A DNA stretch of 28,280 nucleotides. Origin: Priapulus caudatus (Eukaryota > Priapulida > Priapulimorpha > Priapulimorphida > Priapulidae). The stretch lies in contig NW_014577072.1 in assembly GCF_000485595.1 (NCBI RefSeq), positions 878,381-906,660 on the forward strand, given 5' to 3'. The translations under genes were made by a program, and so were the position numbers. This document shows, piece by piece, positions 7,696 to 17,240 of this stretch (positions are counted from its first letter, which is position 1; each line of letters opens with the position of its first letter). The notes under the pieces were generated by a model. The model did no database searches and had not been told where the DNA came from. It saw only the letters and a program-made list of their open reading frames with translations.

Positions 7696-8713
7696 TTTAT
7701 CTACGAAAAAGATATAACGACTTCATTGAGAACTATTGAACCAATTGTCACGTCTTCGCCACCCGCGCGACAGTAGCTAAGCGATAATTGTTGAGCCAGT
7801 GAATTTGTTAGGAGAAGTTATCACCTGAGGCGGACAGCTTCACTTGCCGGAGTTTATATTTATGGCCTCATCTACTCGACTAAGAACATCGTTACATAGT
7901 GAGAGGCAACGGTAAGTTCACGGGATGGGCGTTGGAGTTGTTACGTATTTACAGCTATATACGCTTGATGAATGCACCTGCATGCCCGTGCACCCAGCTA
8001 GTGTAGCTTCAGCAGTATACGACCAGCGGTTCATACCACGTAACCAAATCGAATATGTAAATCAGTATGATTAGATATGGATTAATGAGAATTTCTTATT
8101 TTCGTGTAAAATGCATAAAATCGGATACCTTATGTAGAGGCCATTAGCTACCTATATTGCATAGGCCTAAAGCTATGCTGTCGTGCCAGGGTGATCTGTC
8201 TAACAGAGAAAGAAATGGATCGCTTCTCGGATCTGGTAGGTGGTAGAGAAAGGAGTGCCCGGAAGTGACAAGAACTGTGGATGAATTGATCCTAAACTCT
8301 AATAAAATTACACCGCTTGAAATATGTATTATTAGGTCGGAAATTTTAAATGCATGTTGCTTCCTTTTCTTTAATCCGTTTTAATCGGTAATCACACATG
8401 CTTGAACTTTTTCTGTAGTTCTCTCCACTAGCGAATCTACGGGATGTCATTAAGGCATGTCCAGTACCAGCAGGCGTGTGAAGAAACCCGTGAAGCAGTA
8501 ATCTATGAGAGCTTCGCACTTCCATTTTACTTATTGTATCCTAAATTGAGTGCTCGCTAGATGCCCGAAAATTACTGTCTGAAGTAATAAAATGCGTTGC
8601 TGTCCAAGACTCCGCTTCAGAATCCGCTCAGAAAGGTGACAGCACTCACCCCGAGCCGCTCACTGCTGGGTATACTATAGGCTAATGGTGAAATCTCAGA
8701 AAGGGACTGAAAA
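7696..8713. other. AT-moderate stretch with no supported feature
   Basis: I found no repeat array, TIR pair or exon-like frame. All frames are broken at short intervals. Confidence 0.5.
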
Positions 8714-8913
8714 TGGGTCTAACCCCTCCCCCATCTTAGAACAAAACACAATCTATTTTTTCTTCAAGGGGGATGTCTGTGAGTTAGAAAATCATTGGAG
8801 TGATGTGCAATGATCTCGGATTTACAACCATGAATTTCTAACTCCCCAGACATTCCTATTGATGAAAAAATAGGTTGTGTTTTGTTCTAAGATGGGGAGG
8901 CGTACTCGACCCA
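8714..8913. mobile_element. 200-bp foldback/MITE with ~85-bp arms
   Basis: The sequence from 8714 (TGGGTC) and the reverse complement from 8913 match through TGGGTC and CTCCCC, then a perfect 19-base core ATCTTAGAACAAAACACAA. They continue through YCTATTTTTTCWTCAA, ATGTCTG and GAGTTAGAAA. The centre also pairs (ATCATTG at about 8791 with CAATGAT at 8808), so nearly the whole element is one hairpin. AAA flanks both ends (8711-8713, 8914-8916), too weak to prove a target duplication. No coding capacity. The family is unassigned. Confidence 0.85.
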
Positions 8914-9370
8914 AAAGCGCCCTCCGCCACTAGCCTACTACCCCAGTGTCTGTTAAACACTGAACTTGTCAGCGCTCATGTCAAAACTCAGTACGTAGGT
9001 AGAGGGTCCAGAGATTCCTATTTACATGTTGTTACATATAAACATTATATAGTGTTTATCACTAACTACTGATTTCCTGTTTTCATGCTTTTATGGTGAG
9101 TTATTAATTTACGTGAGCTTACTGGTTAATAGCAAAAGCTCGATTAAATTTTTCAATTAATTTTGATTTACAACGTGTGCTTGAGCCCAGTATTAGAAGG
9201 AAGGCTCATGAACATTATTATTATTTAATAGAGGTTTGTATGAAAAATGTATTTTTTTAATGATTTTTATATAGACGTGCCTACTATTTTAGTACAAAAG
9301 CGTTATATTTATTGCGCATTTACAACTCATGCCTAAATTAAGTGTATAGCCTAAGTAGAGGACCGGGGCA
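8914..9370. other. AT-rich spacer
   Basis: AT-rich sequence with short homopolymer runs and no convincing exon, repeat or RNA gene. Confidence 0.5.
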
Positions 9371-9384
9371 CCTTACCATTCGTT

Positions 9385-9545
9385 ATACTTTCTGTATTCT
9401 TTCTCTTCTCTTTCTCGCTCTTTCTCTTTTTCTCTCTCTCTTTCTCTCTCTCACACACACTCTCTGTCTCGTGCTCTCTCTTTTTCTTTGCTTCTTTTTT
9501 TCTCTATTTCTGTCCTTCCCTTTCTCTCGCGCTCTCGCCCTCTTT
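9385..9545. repeat. polypyrimidine (CT/TTTC)-rich tract
   Basis: About 160 bases of imperfect TTTCTC, CTCT and TTCTTT with one CACACACA insert. The hydrophobic Leu/Ser/Phe frame across it (105 codons) is a low-complexity translation, not a membrane protein. Confidence 0.9.
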
Positions 9546-10352
9546 GTGGACGTTTTTTTTCATCTTACGCCTAACGCTGTGTATGTGCTCCACGTAACCT
9601 TCTTTTCCTCCGTCGACATATTGTGCTATTTTCACGCACGAGGATCAAGTGTTTACTGAGGTGTCCAGCGAATCATCGCATGAGAAGATTCGCGGTCACG
9701 CAGCAGTACGTACGGCGAAGCAGCGACCATGTTTCCTACACACGTTATATAGTCACTGAGTGGTTTACTCGCTGATTTACATATGCAGCTAGCCAGAGGA
9801 CACTCGCCACGTTAGCAACCGTTTACTGACCATATTTACTATTTACACTTAACCCGAATCATGCGCAAACTACGTGTAGCTGAACTAACGTCGCATAAGC
9901 AGGACAACAAATTAAATGCAGCAGACAATAAACGATTCTCTTTCGTATGCGCCTTAAAATAACCCCGGCTAGCGATTAGTGAAGGTATATGGTTAATCCT
10001 CCGACCTATATTAACTGCTACTGCGCGTTTTCGCCGTGTTTTTGCACACAAGAAAACTAATAAGGCAGCCGGTGACAATGCCATGTCGATTTTGCCTGTT
10101 CGTGTAAACATGACGCCCGCGCCAGCGTCGTGCGTGTGTAACCCACGCGCATATAGAATCAACTCGCTGCGACTATTAAATCATTTCAAAGAATATTTTC
10201 GGTGTTTGGTTGAGTGTGTAGGAACGGGTAGAGCAGGATGGTGAGTATTCTGCTCTACTCTACTGTGAATAGAATTTCTCTTTATTGATTCATCTCCGTG
10301 TAGCCTCTGACGCCTATACTTATCAGAACATGGTAACATGTCTCAGCGGAGA
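9546..10352. other. no supported feature
   Basis: The only sizeable frame (minus strand, 9839-10162) has no recognisable motif, signal peptide or splice context. No repeats or TIRs were seen. Confidence 0.45.
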
Positions 10353-10636
10353 GCGGCCCATACACGCACAATATTATTGACAATAGCAAAATTGCAATAT
10401 TGAAGGGAAATTTTGACTTGCGCAATATTCGGACGGAATCAAAACCCAGTAGATATTTGTTGAAGGTTGCGCAATATTATCAAGGTTGCGCAAGGGCAAC
10501 GCTAGAATCCATGTCTGTTCACCTTCAGCATCAGAGCACAAATGACAATATTGCACAATATTATTGTGCCGTTGGTAGCCAACAGAATTTCTTGTCAATA
10601 ATATTGCATCAATGATATTGTGCGTGTATGGGCCGC
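10353..10636. mobile_element. 284-bp MITE-like element with 28-bp TIRs
   Basis: GCGGCCCATACACGCACAAT at 10353 continues to 28 bases (10353-10380). It matches the reverse complement of 10609-10636 with one difference, and the similarity extends inward as AATATTATTGACAA with a small offset. The interior is rich in GCGCAATATT / AATATTGC motifs on both strands (near 10420, 10468, 10488, 10545 and 10560). Flanks GCGGAGA and TAATGCC share no duplication, so target duplication and superfamily remain open. The ~70-codon frames on both strands are shadows of the element. Confidence 0.85.
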
Positions 10637-11088
10637 TAATGCCATGTTGGCATATTGGCTTCTAACAGTCGGATAATCACGACAGGCATCTCAAGGACAC
10701 GTGATAAACGAGGTGTTTACGTTATCTAGTTATCGAGATACGAGCTCGTCTCTCCGGAAAAATAATTCTGACGACCAGCGGACGTCCATATTTGCATAAA
10801 ACGTCAAGATCATTAGATTTTGTAGATATTCAAATACAAGCGTTTCTGATTCGTCAGTGATTACGCTCAGATAACTCCAATGTAATTGGTATAATTATGC
10901 AAAGGTTAGGTGTCTAATATATAAGTAAAATGAATAAAAACATCGATACATAAATATAAATAGAATAATAAAATGTTTAATTACTAACAACTATATACGT
11001 ATTCATTAATGTACATGCTCGCATCTGTCATGGTAAGGACGGGAAGATCTTTGAGGGTTATATTCAGCTTTGTGTGAGGTCATAAAGT

Positions 11089-11200
11089 TGGCCCAGGTGA
11101 GATACGCCATCTTCAAAATCAGCCCATGGCTGTCTTTATGGTTCGAATCTGGGGTATCGCCGACTAGAGTTGTTGTTCGTGAATGCCTCCCTGGCTTCGC
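11089..11200 (+). mobile_element. possible decayed tRNA-derived SINE head
   Basis: TGGCCCAGGTGAG (11089-11101) fits the pol III A box TRGCNNAGYNGG with one insertion. GGTTCGAATCT (11140-11150) fits the B box. Their start-to-start spacing is 51 bases, as expected in tRNA-derived SINEs. The sequence after the B box (GGGGTATCGCCGACTAGAG) is like the body junction of many SINEs in style only. The arms do not fold into a functional tRNA. No tail or target duplication is identified, as the right side runs into a GT array. Confidence 0.35.
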
Positions 11201-11221
11201 ATCAACATTCAACTCGATGCA

Positions 11222-11530
11222 TGGTGTGCGCGTGCGCGCGTCAGTGATCGAATGCATGTATGTGCAGGCTCTAGTGTGCGTACGTATAGGTGCATGCGCG
11301 CATGTGCCTGGGTGCGGTGCGCGTGCGCGTGTGCGTGTGCGTGTGCCTGTGCCTGTGCGCGTGCATGTGGCCAGGTGTGGTGTGCGTGTATGTACGTGAG
11401 TAGGCGCGTGCAGGTGTTTGTGTGCGGTGCGCGTGTGCGTGCATGTGTCCGTGTGCGGTGTGCGTGCGTGCACGTGCGCGGGCGCGTGCATGTGTCCGTG
11501 TGCGGTGCGCGTGTGTACGCATCATGTGCC
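11222..11530. repeat. complex GT/GC-rich minisatellite
   Basis: Degenerate (GTGCGC)/(GTGTGC) sequence on the + strand. A higher-order unit GCGTGCATGTGTCCGTGTGC appears twice, near 11438 and 11486, about 48 bases apart. Overlapping frames on both strands (Cys/Val/Arg or Thr/His) are repeat translations. Confidence 0.9.
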
Positions 11531-11699
11531 TAAACACGGGCACGTACACGGAAGATACGATGCAGCGGATTACGATGTGTTAATGTGTATAATTATATTA
11601 CATTTATGTGTTATCTATCTCATAATTTATGAATACATATTAAGATACAGGAAGATTTTTTTTACGGGAGGATGCGATCCAACGAGTAATCGGAGTATA

Positions 11700-11993
11700 C
11701 GGACCTAACGAGCGAACTTAGGTTCGAATTGGACAAAAAAAAAATGCTCTCGTGGCAACACCGGCATCCTGACTCTGTGACTGTGCACGAGTCTTAGAAA
11801 ATTAGGTTGTCTGAGACTGCATTTCGCGCGTTTTGAAGGCAGTATGATATGAAAACAGGCAGCCAAAAGCGAACCTCAAAGCGTGGACATTTCTCAAATT
11901 TTTGAACTTCAAAACAGATTTTTCCCACAAAAAAGTGGACCTCCGCAGCCTGTGGGGAGGGGGCGCCCTTCGCACCCCCTCCCTACGGGCCTG
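11700..11993 (-). mobile_element. transposon-like terminus with GC hairpin
   Basis: CTACGGGCCTG (11983-11993) is the reverse complement of the CAGGCCCGTAG at 1017-1027 and resembles a hAT-type terminus. Just inside it, GGGAGGGGG (11955-11963) pairs perfectly with CCCCCTCCC (11975-11983) around an 11-base loop. Further inward lie an A/T-rich stretch with TTTTTGAACTTCAAAA and an A10 run at about 11737. I could not find the opposite end or a target duplication, so the left boundary is arbitrary. Confidence 0.35.
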
Positions 11994-12045
11994 ATTAATA
12001 GCGCCGCAGGCAATATCGGGATTTATTATTCATATCACGTGTAAA

Positions 12046-12175
12046 TTCTGGTAAAGTATCTGTAAGTATTCTGTAAAGTATCTGTAAGTATCAGTATCTG
12101 TAAGTATCAGTAAAGTATCTGTAAGTATCTGTAAAGTATTCTGGTAAAAAATTCTGTAAAATTCTGGTAAAGTAT
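12046..12175. repeat. ~10-12-bp GTAAAGTATCT minisatellite
   Basis: Imperfect tandem copies of CTGTAAAGTAT and CTGTAAGTAT with CTGGTAAA variants, about 12 units in all. Minus-strand frames over it (Tyr-Arg-Tyr-Phe-Thr-type repeats) are artefacts. Confidence 0.9.
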
Positions 12176-12884
12176 GGTGCGCATGCGCCGCTTTTGCCAA
12201 CGAAGCGTTTTGCATATATACGTGTCAACAATACGTGTTGTGTGCAATGCCACGAGCAGGCGACCTGTGTAGCACCAGCTAGACACGCACACACGCAATG
12301 CCTTACTACAGAGCGTATATGGACGTGAATTTATTCATTGTCAAGATGAGACGTTTTAACGTCTATATTGACATACGCGATAACACGACAACGTCTTAGA
12401 AGTGGTTAAAAGAATTCTCTTGTATGCGGTACTTGAGATCTCCTCTCTCGCGCCATGTGCTCGCGGTGCCTTTTATCTGCGGGTGGCCTGCAGATGCCGT
12501 GCATAGAAAGCCCACAAACAATGACAGTCAGTATGCTATGATTTTGTGCAGTGAAAAGAGACAATTCGGCGACTTCTAACTGATCAATACACGATAAGGC
12601 TAGGTAATGTGCGAAATTCTAAATTTAAAATTGTCCCTATTGATCTTCGGTCCGCCTAGATCTAGGATGCTAATTTTAGCTCTGCAATTTTAGGCAATAT
12701 TCATAGTTACAATGCATTTTCACAGTTCGGTCCGGTGCATTGGTTTCGTCATGATGCCGTAGAGATGCCTTCAGGATGAAGAAATCGCATCACGACACTC
12801 TTAGATACGAATGCAGATATAAAATTGTTTTCGTAATCTTTTATTTTCGTGTATATACGTTTTGTGCCGCTGTTATATAGCCCG
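12176..12884. other. no supported gene; one small perfect hairpin
   Basis: AGACGTT-TT-AACGTCT at about 12349-12364 is a 7-bp hairpin. Otherwise the sequence is unremarkable. Confidence 0.5.
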
Positions 12885-13080
12885 AACGTGTGCGCTCATG
12901 CGCGTGTGTGGGCATGTGCGTGGACGTGTGCGTGTGTGAGAGTGTGTGCGCGTGTGTGTGTGTGCGTGTGCGTGTGTGTGTGCGTGTGTGTGTGTGCGTG
13001 TGCGTGTGCGTGTGCGTGTGCGTGTGCGTGCGTGTGCGTGTGCGTGTGCGTGTGTGGGAGTGGGGTGGTACGTGTGTGAG
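12885..13080. repeat. (GT)n/(GTGC)n array
   Basis: About 190 bases of GTGTGC and GTGT on the + strand, with long regular GTGTGC stretches at 12990-13050. Thr/His and Cys/Val frames on either strand are artefacts. Confidence 0.95.
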
Positions 13081-14560
13081 TCCGTTAATTCGTGTGTCTG
13101 CGTAATTTGGCATTGATATTCAAAAGCGCGAGCGCTTGTGTGTTCAGCTATCATCACCGACTAGTTCTTCCTGTCTTGTACCACCGACCGTTCGTTCTCC
13201 GATTTCGTTCTATTGATATAATTGATAGAACGCGAGATTTCCACAGGAATGGCGCACGTGGTGGCTGTCGCTTAGCCTTTCCCTAGCCTAGTAAATACGC
13301 ACTTAAAACAAATGTAAGAAGAATCGTACAAAACTCGGTCATGTAATAGCTCTTCAAGTAACATCTTGGAGCGATAACGGCTCTTCGTCTATATAGGCGG
13401 GTTCATCAGGTCTGTGCGTGGTCTTGGCCGATTAAACCCGAAAACGCCCGAACTACGCACGCAAACTAGCAGACACATTCTCGGATTCTATACGAATGTT
13501 CCCGGCCTCATCTGACAAGATTGAGACGTGCATCCCAACAAACAAATTTCTTCAATTGTCGTTCCCACAGTATTATATATATATATATATAACAACGAAA
13601 AGCGCGACGTGTTATACTTTTACATAGTATATCTGCATCGTCGGTAGATCCGTCACGAATTTATAAACATGGTTATAGATATCTTACATCGCTTGGCACA
13701 TCGAGCTGCTATCACACGGATGGACGCTACGCCAATGTGCAATCAGACGAGCGCTGAATACCTGGACTGATCGCATCGTAGCATGAAATCGCTCATTTGT
13801 CGTTCTATACGCGTTCCATACAGCACCGTAACAAACAAGCGGGTTTTCCCCTAGCTATCAGAATGGTATTGAATTTACGATTACAACTCGACATCGTCGT
13901 GGAAAATACTGATTTATGGCTAATACTATTTAGGGAATGCTGTTTTGTAAATCATATTTCACCACGGGCTATTTTTGGCGAGTCAATGCAGTTATTGTAA
14001 TAATTCGAATATTCACAGTTAATGTAGAGAACATATATAATAACGGGCGCGGGTTACTGGGGGCTATATCAAACAAAACAGTAATGAGTTATCAGCTAGC
14101 AGCTATTAGTTATCAGACTAATCAGGTTATCAATCAGTGTCAGGATCGACTTCTCCTCTGATGAAACACCGAGTTCTCATCCGAAAAACAAACGTTAGGC
14201 TGCCTAGCGCTATGCGTTTTTAACAAGAGCCGTGCCTATACATTCGTGTAAACTATTGCAAAATTACGTGCCTGTATACATTATGCGATTTTATTACAGA
14301 TATATTGGCTATAGGCAAAATATATCAGCTAGTAAAATTACCAATAGGTAGTCTATGTTCTAGCATGCTCTACATATAGAAAGTCTAACTATTACTCATC
14401 TTTAGTGTTTTTTGCAATTTTAACATTATACCCACTTACTAGATAATGATACACATCTAATATTCGCTTACCTACGTTATTCTATGTATAAATTCAATGA
14501 ATCCGGTTTTACTAACATAATATTATTGGCATATAATAACAGTAATCATAACCATATCAA
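13081..14560. other. intergenic-like stretch with minor inverted repeats
   Basis: GTTCTAT...ATAGAAC around 13208-13232 forms a 7-bp stem. A short (TA)n lies at 13572-13590. The ~70-codon frames at 13797-14161 have no motif, signal peptide or splice support. Nothing else is seen. Confidence 0.45.
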
Positions 14561-14571
14561 AAATCATAAGC

Positions 14572-14660
14572 ATAACCATTACTCCAACCTAACCCTTAAT
14601 CCCAAACCTTACCTTAATACCAAGCGTAATCCTAAGCCTAGCCCCAACACATAACCTCAA
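14572..14660. repeat. degenerate CCTAAC-like hexamer tract
   Basis: Many CCTAAC, CCTTAAT, CCAAAC and CCTAAG words spaced 6-8 bases apart on the + strand. This looks like a decayed telomere-like microsatellite or a C-rich degenerate tract. There are no perfect consecutive telomeric hexamers, unlike 6071-6109. Confidence 0.45.
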
Positions 14661-15445
14661 ATCTACTTCTGACTTTAGCATTGACTGTAAATATAACTAT
14701 ATAATTATATATATATATGATATAATAGCGAAATGCGCATTTCTTTTATAAATGCTCACGTCAGCCGCGTTTTCCATTTTCCAGCATTGCTGTTCATGTT
14801 AACTGCTGCTCATCTTAATCCTAACGGACATCATTAGCCGTGCGGGGCAGCAGCGAACGACGCGACGGCGTGCATGCCTCTATTACAGCGCGCCAGGAAT
14901 CCCCACACCGCACAGAATCACAGTCCAGGGTGACTGCCGCACAGTGTAGGTAGCACGGTAGTGACACGGTAGCGGCGCGTAACTGAATCTCGTTAATAAA
15001 TACACAGTTGATGCGCCGTTATGTGCCTCTGTGGCGTGCAGCTGCGGCCCAGGCTGGTGTCTTTACCGGGCGCTGAGATGCTGGTTATGTCACAACTAGA
15101 TGATGCGTCACGCGTGCAATGTACGCGTGTGATTAGCGTGTGCATTTTAGGCCCGTTTGAATCGCCCTAAAAACTCATTAGGAGTAACGCGCCGCTAGTC
15201 GTATACCAGTGCACCGCTCGACTCAACGAAGTCGCGTTAAAACAGCAGTAAGACAGCCGCTTTATCGGTAGTTTGGACAGCGGAAGCGCAATCTCGGCCT
15301 CTCGCATGCGCCGCCGTGAGACGGGACATTTTCTTCCCTCCATCCTTCCATCTGCCCACCACTTGCGAGTCACATTATCGCCTGACTGGCGACTTTTCAT
15401 CGCGAGAAACGCGTGCGCTCCCGACAGAGATGCGCCTTTGTGTAC

Positions 15446-15487
15446 GCTGACGAACACGCGCGCGATGACGTATTGCGTGATACGTCA
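15446..15487 (+). promoter_or_regulatory. CRE-like cluster with perfect inverted TGACGTAT pair
   Basis: TGACGTAT (15466-15473) and ATACGTCA (15480-15487) are perfect reverse complements separated by TGCGTG. A third half-site, TGACGAAC, starts at 15449. TGACG is the CREB/ATF-bZIP core (established knowledge). The pair sits 47 bases upstream of the TATA box, a usual distance for cAMP-response elements. Function is inferred from sequence only. Confidence 0.5.
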
Positions 15488-15533
15488 CGGAATGAGCAGA
15501 CGACGAGCGCGACAGCGTCCGCCCCGCGCAATC

Positions 15534-15540
15534 TATAAAA
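15534..15540 (+). promoter_or_regulatory. TATA box
   Basis: TATAAAA in the GC-rich context GCGCAATC-TATAAAA-CAGCGG, an unusually AT-rich heptamer in a CpG-rich ~300-bp block. It predicts transcription start near 15563-15568 and lies about 265 bases before the signal-peptide ATG. Confidence 0.55.
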
Positions 15541-15590
15541 CAGCGGCCGAGCCGCGATGGCAACAGCACCCACCCGACGGATGCGAAGAA

Positions 15591-15611
15591 GACACGTATA
15601 GCTCACACAGG
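15591..15611 (+). other. short upstream ORF in predicted leader
   Basis: ATG CGA AGA AGA CAC GTA TAG encodes a six-residue basic peptide in the predicted 5' leader. An in-frame ATG at 15557 lies near or upstream of the predicted start site. If transcribed, this uORF could reduce translation of the downstream frame (inference). Confidence 0.3.
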
Positions 15612-15802
15612 CGCGCCTCAGCCTACAGCGCTAAGTAGACCAGCGACATCATATAGACAAACTCACGTAGACAAACATTGGCTTGTGAGACGGTAGCACT
15701 TCCACATTTGCAAAGATACTAAAGTGGTTGAGGACGACGCTAAAAGCGAAAGCACTCTGATATCTTCCGGAGAGTCCACGTCCGGAGATCTCACGACCTG
15801 AC

Positions 15803-15862
15803 ATGATGCTACAACTATACGGAAGGCTGATGCTAGTGGCTCTGACCGCCCTGGCATTACAG
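15803..15862 (+). CDS. first coding exon of a putative secreted or neuropeptide precursor (signal peptide, then splice donor)
   Basis: Two consecutive ATGs (15803, 15806; the second has A at -3) open a 20-codon segment. It reads MMLQLYGR then LMLVALTALALQ: a short polar start with one Arg, then a 12-residue hydrophobic core ending in Ala-Leu-Ala-Leu-Gln. This is the shape of a secretory signal peptide. Directly after codon 20 is CAG|GTACCG, a plausible phase-0 donor at 15863. Without splicing the frame would stop at 15893 after ten more residues. Upstream lie a TATA box and a CRE-like pair in CpG-rich DNA, giving a leader of about 240 bases. An intron near the signal cleavage site is common in peptide-hormone genes (established knowledge). 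I could not identify exon 2. An unspliced 30-residue peptide, or chance, is the alternative. Confidence 0.45.
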
Positions 15863-16028
15863 GTACCGTTAAGATTCTTAACCATTTCTGTATAGAAAAC
15901 GCCAGCGTTCTCGTATATGTCATGCGGCATGGCCAGCGTGTTTGTAACGCGTAAATATGAAGCAGTTTATACAGTATATTGCTAATTGCTTGTTGCAAAC
16001 ATTCTCCGGGGTATTTACGAAGAATGTA

Positions 16029-16039
16029 CTATATATATA

Positions 16040-16114
<75 letters not shown>
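16029..16114. repeat. (TA)n array, ~86 bp
   Basis: A near-perfect TA run with TTTA interruptions at its left end. If the 15803 exon is real, this lies in its first intron. The Ile-Tyr frames over it are artefacts. Confidence 0.97.
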
Positions 16115-16117
<3 letters not shown>

Positions 16118-17055
16118 AATATTGTCATTCGTTTAATAAAATACATGTTTGCGTATATGTATAAATAGATAATTGTTATAATTATGCGTATAATGACGCC
16201 ACACGATACTGATTGAATGGCAATTCTGTTATATTATTTATCATTTTTCGCACGGACTCACTCCATCAAGCTTTTAACATCATCGGTAAATGTAACCTTT
16301 CCGTATTAAGAAATTAATAAAGATGAAATGAAAAATGTGGAATTTTAATATGCTAAGTAGCGCTAATTGTACGTAATTTTCGCTGACGATCATTGTGTAA
16401 AATGATCGACATCACATGAATTTGAAGTTTAATATCCATTAAACGCCGGGACAGCGGCAGAACAGTAGCGCATCATGTGCGTGTATTTCCAAGAGAGTTA
16501 CAAAGCGCGATTTGAAAGAGAAAACAGGGGAACAAACGAAAGTAACTGGTATAAAGACGCCGCCTCCACGGAAATAGTTCGAGATCATAGTTCAAACAAC
16601 AGCAACTTTTAACGCCGTTTCTCAGTTGTTCAGTTTTTGCAGAATTTACTATATAAACACTGTCAGCGTTTTTGCAGAAAAAACAAGGAGCGATTACATT
16701 ACCTTGCCGACCTCTTGTATTCAACTCGCTTTCGGCGTTAAGAAAATAAATTCTCTCTTCGCGCGAATCGGCATGATTAACTATAGAGCCCTGCAAGTGG
16801 GTTTTGACCTTAATCAGCGCGGGCTGCACATGGCGCGTGACTTAAGTTAACCCATTACTATATACACGTCCCGAGGTACTATCCGAGCTTGATAAGATGA
16901 AGCCCGAGGTGAAGATACGGTGACGGCAAGGATAGATTGAGTTCTCACTGAGGCGGCCACTGCTTTGAGGGAACGTTAACTCGCGCAGATCTGCGTGGCA
17001 TTACTAGAGGCGTGCTGTGGCAACAGCACTATACGACCGTTTCACGGGCGTCCGC
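16115..17055. other. no supported exon
   Basis: A minus frame (16473-16829, 118 codons) and a + frame (16626-16850) overlap but lack motifs and splice context. A short + frame at about 16852-16917 ends in LSELDKMKPEVKIR and looks coding-like by composition. It has no acceptor or start, so I do not call it. Confidence 0.4.
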
Positions 17056-17057
17056 GT

Positions 17058-17240
17058 GCTTGTGCTTGTGTGCGCGTGAGTGTACGCGAGAGATATGCGT
17101 GTGCGTGCATGCGTGGGTACGTGCGTGCGTGCGCGCGTGCGTGCGCGTGTATGTGTGCTTGCGTGCGCGTGTTTGAATGGGTTAGAGACTACGCGCGTAT
17201 TCGTGTACGTGAACGTCTTGCGCGCGTGGGCGTAGATAGA
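17058..17240. repeat. GT/GC-rich degenerate array
   Basis: GTGTGCGCGTGAGTGTACGC-type sequence with GTGCGTGCGTGCGCGC at about 17121. GT is on the + strand, as in the other large arrays to its right. Confidence 0.85.

Noticed and set aside
9342-9659. Leu/Phe-rich 105-codon frame resembling a membrane protein
   Set aside because: It is a low-complexity translation of a polypyrimidine tract.
1017-11993. A single 11-kb hAT transposon bounded by the two CAGGCCCGTAG ends
   Set aside because: The 8-bp flanks differ (GGGGCGTG against ATTAATAG) and no transposase is encoded between them.
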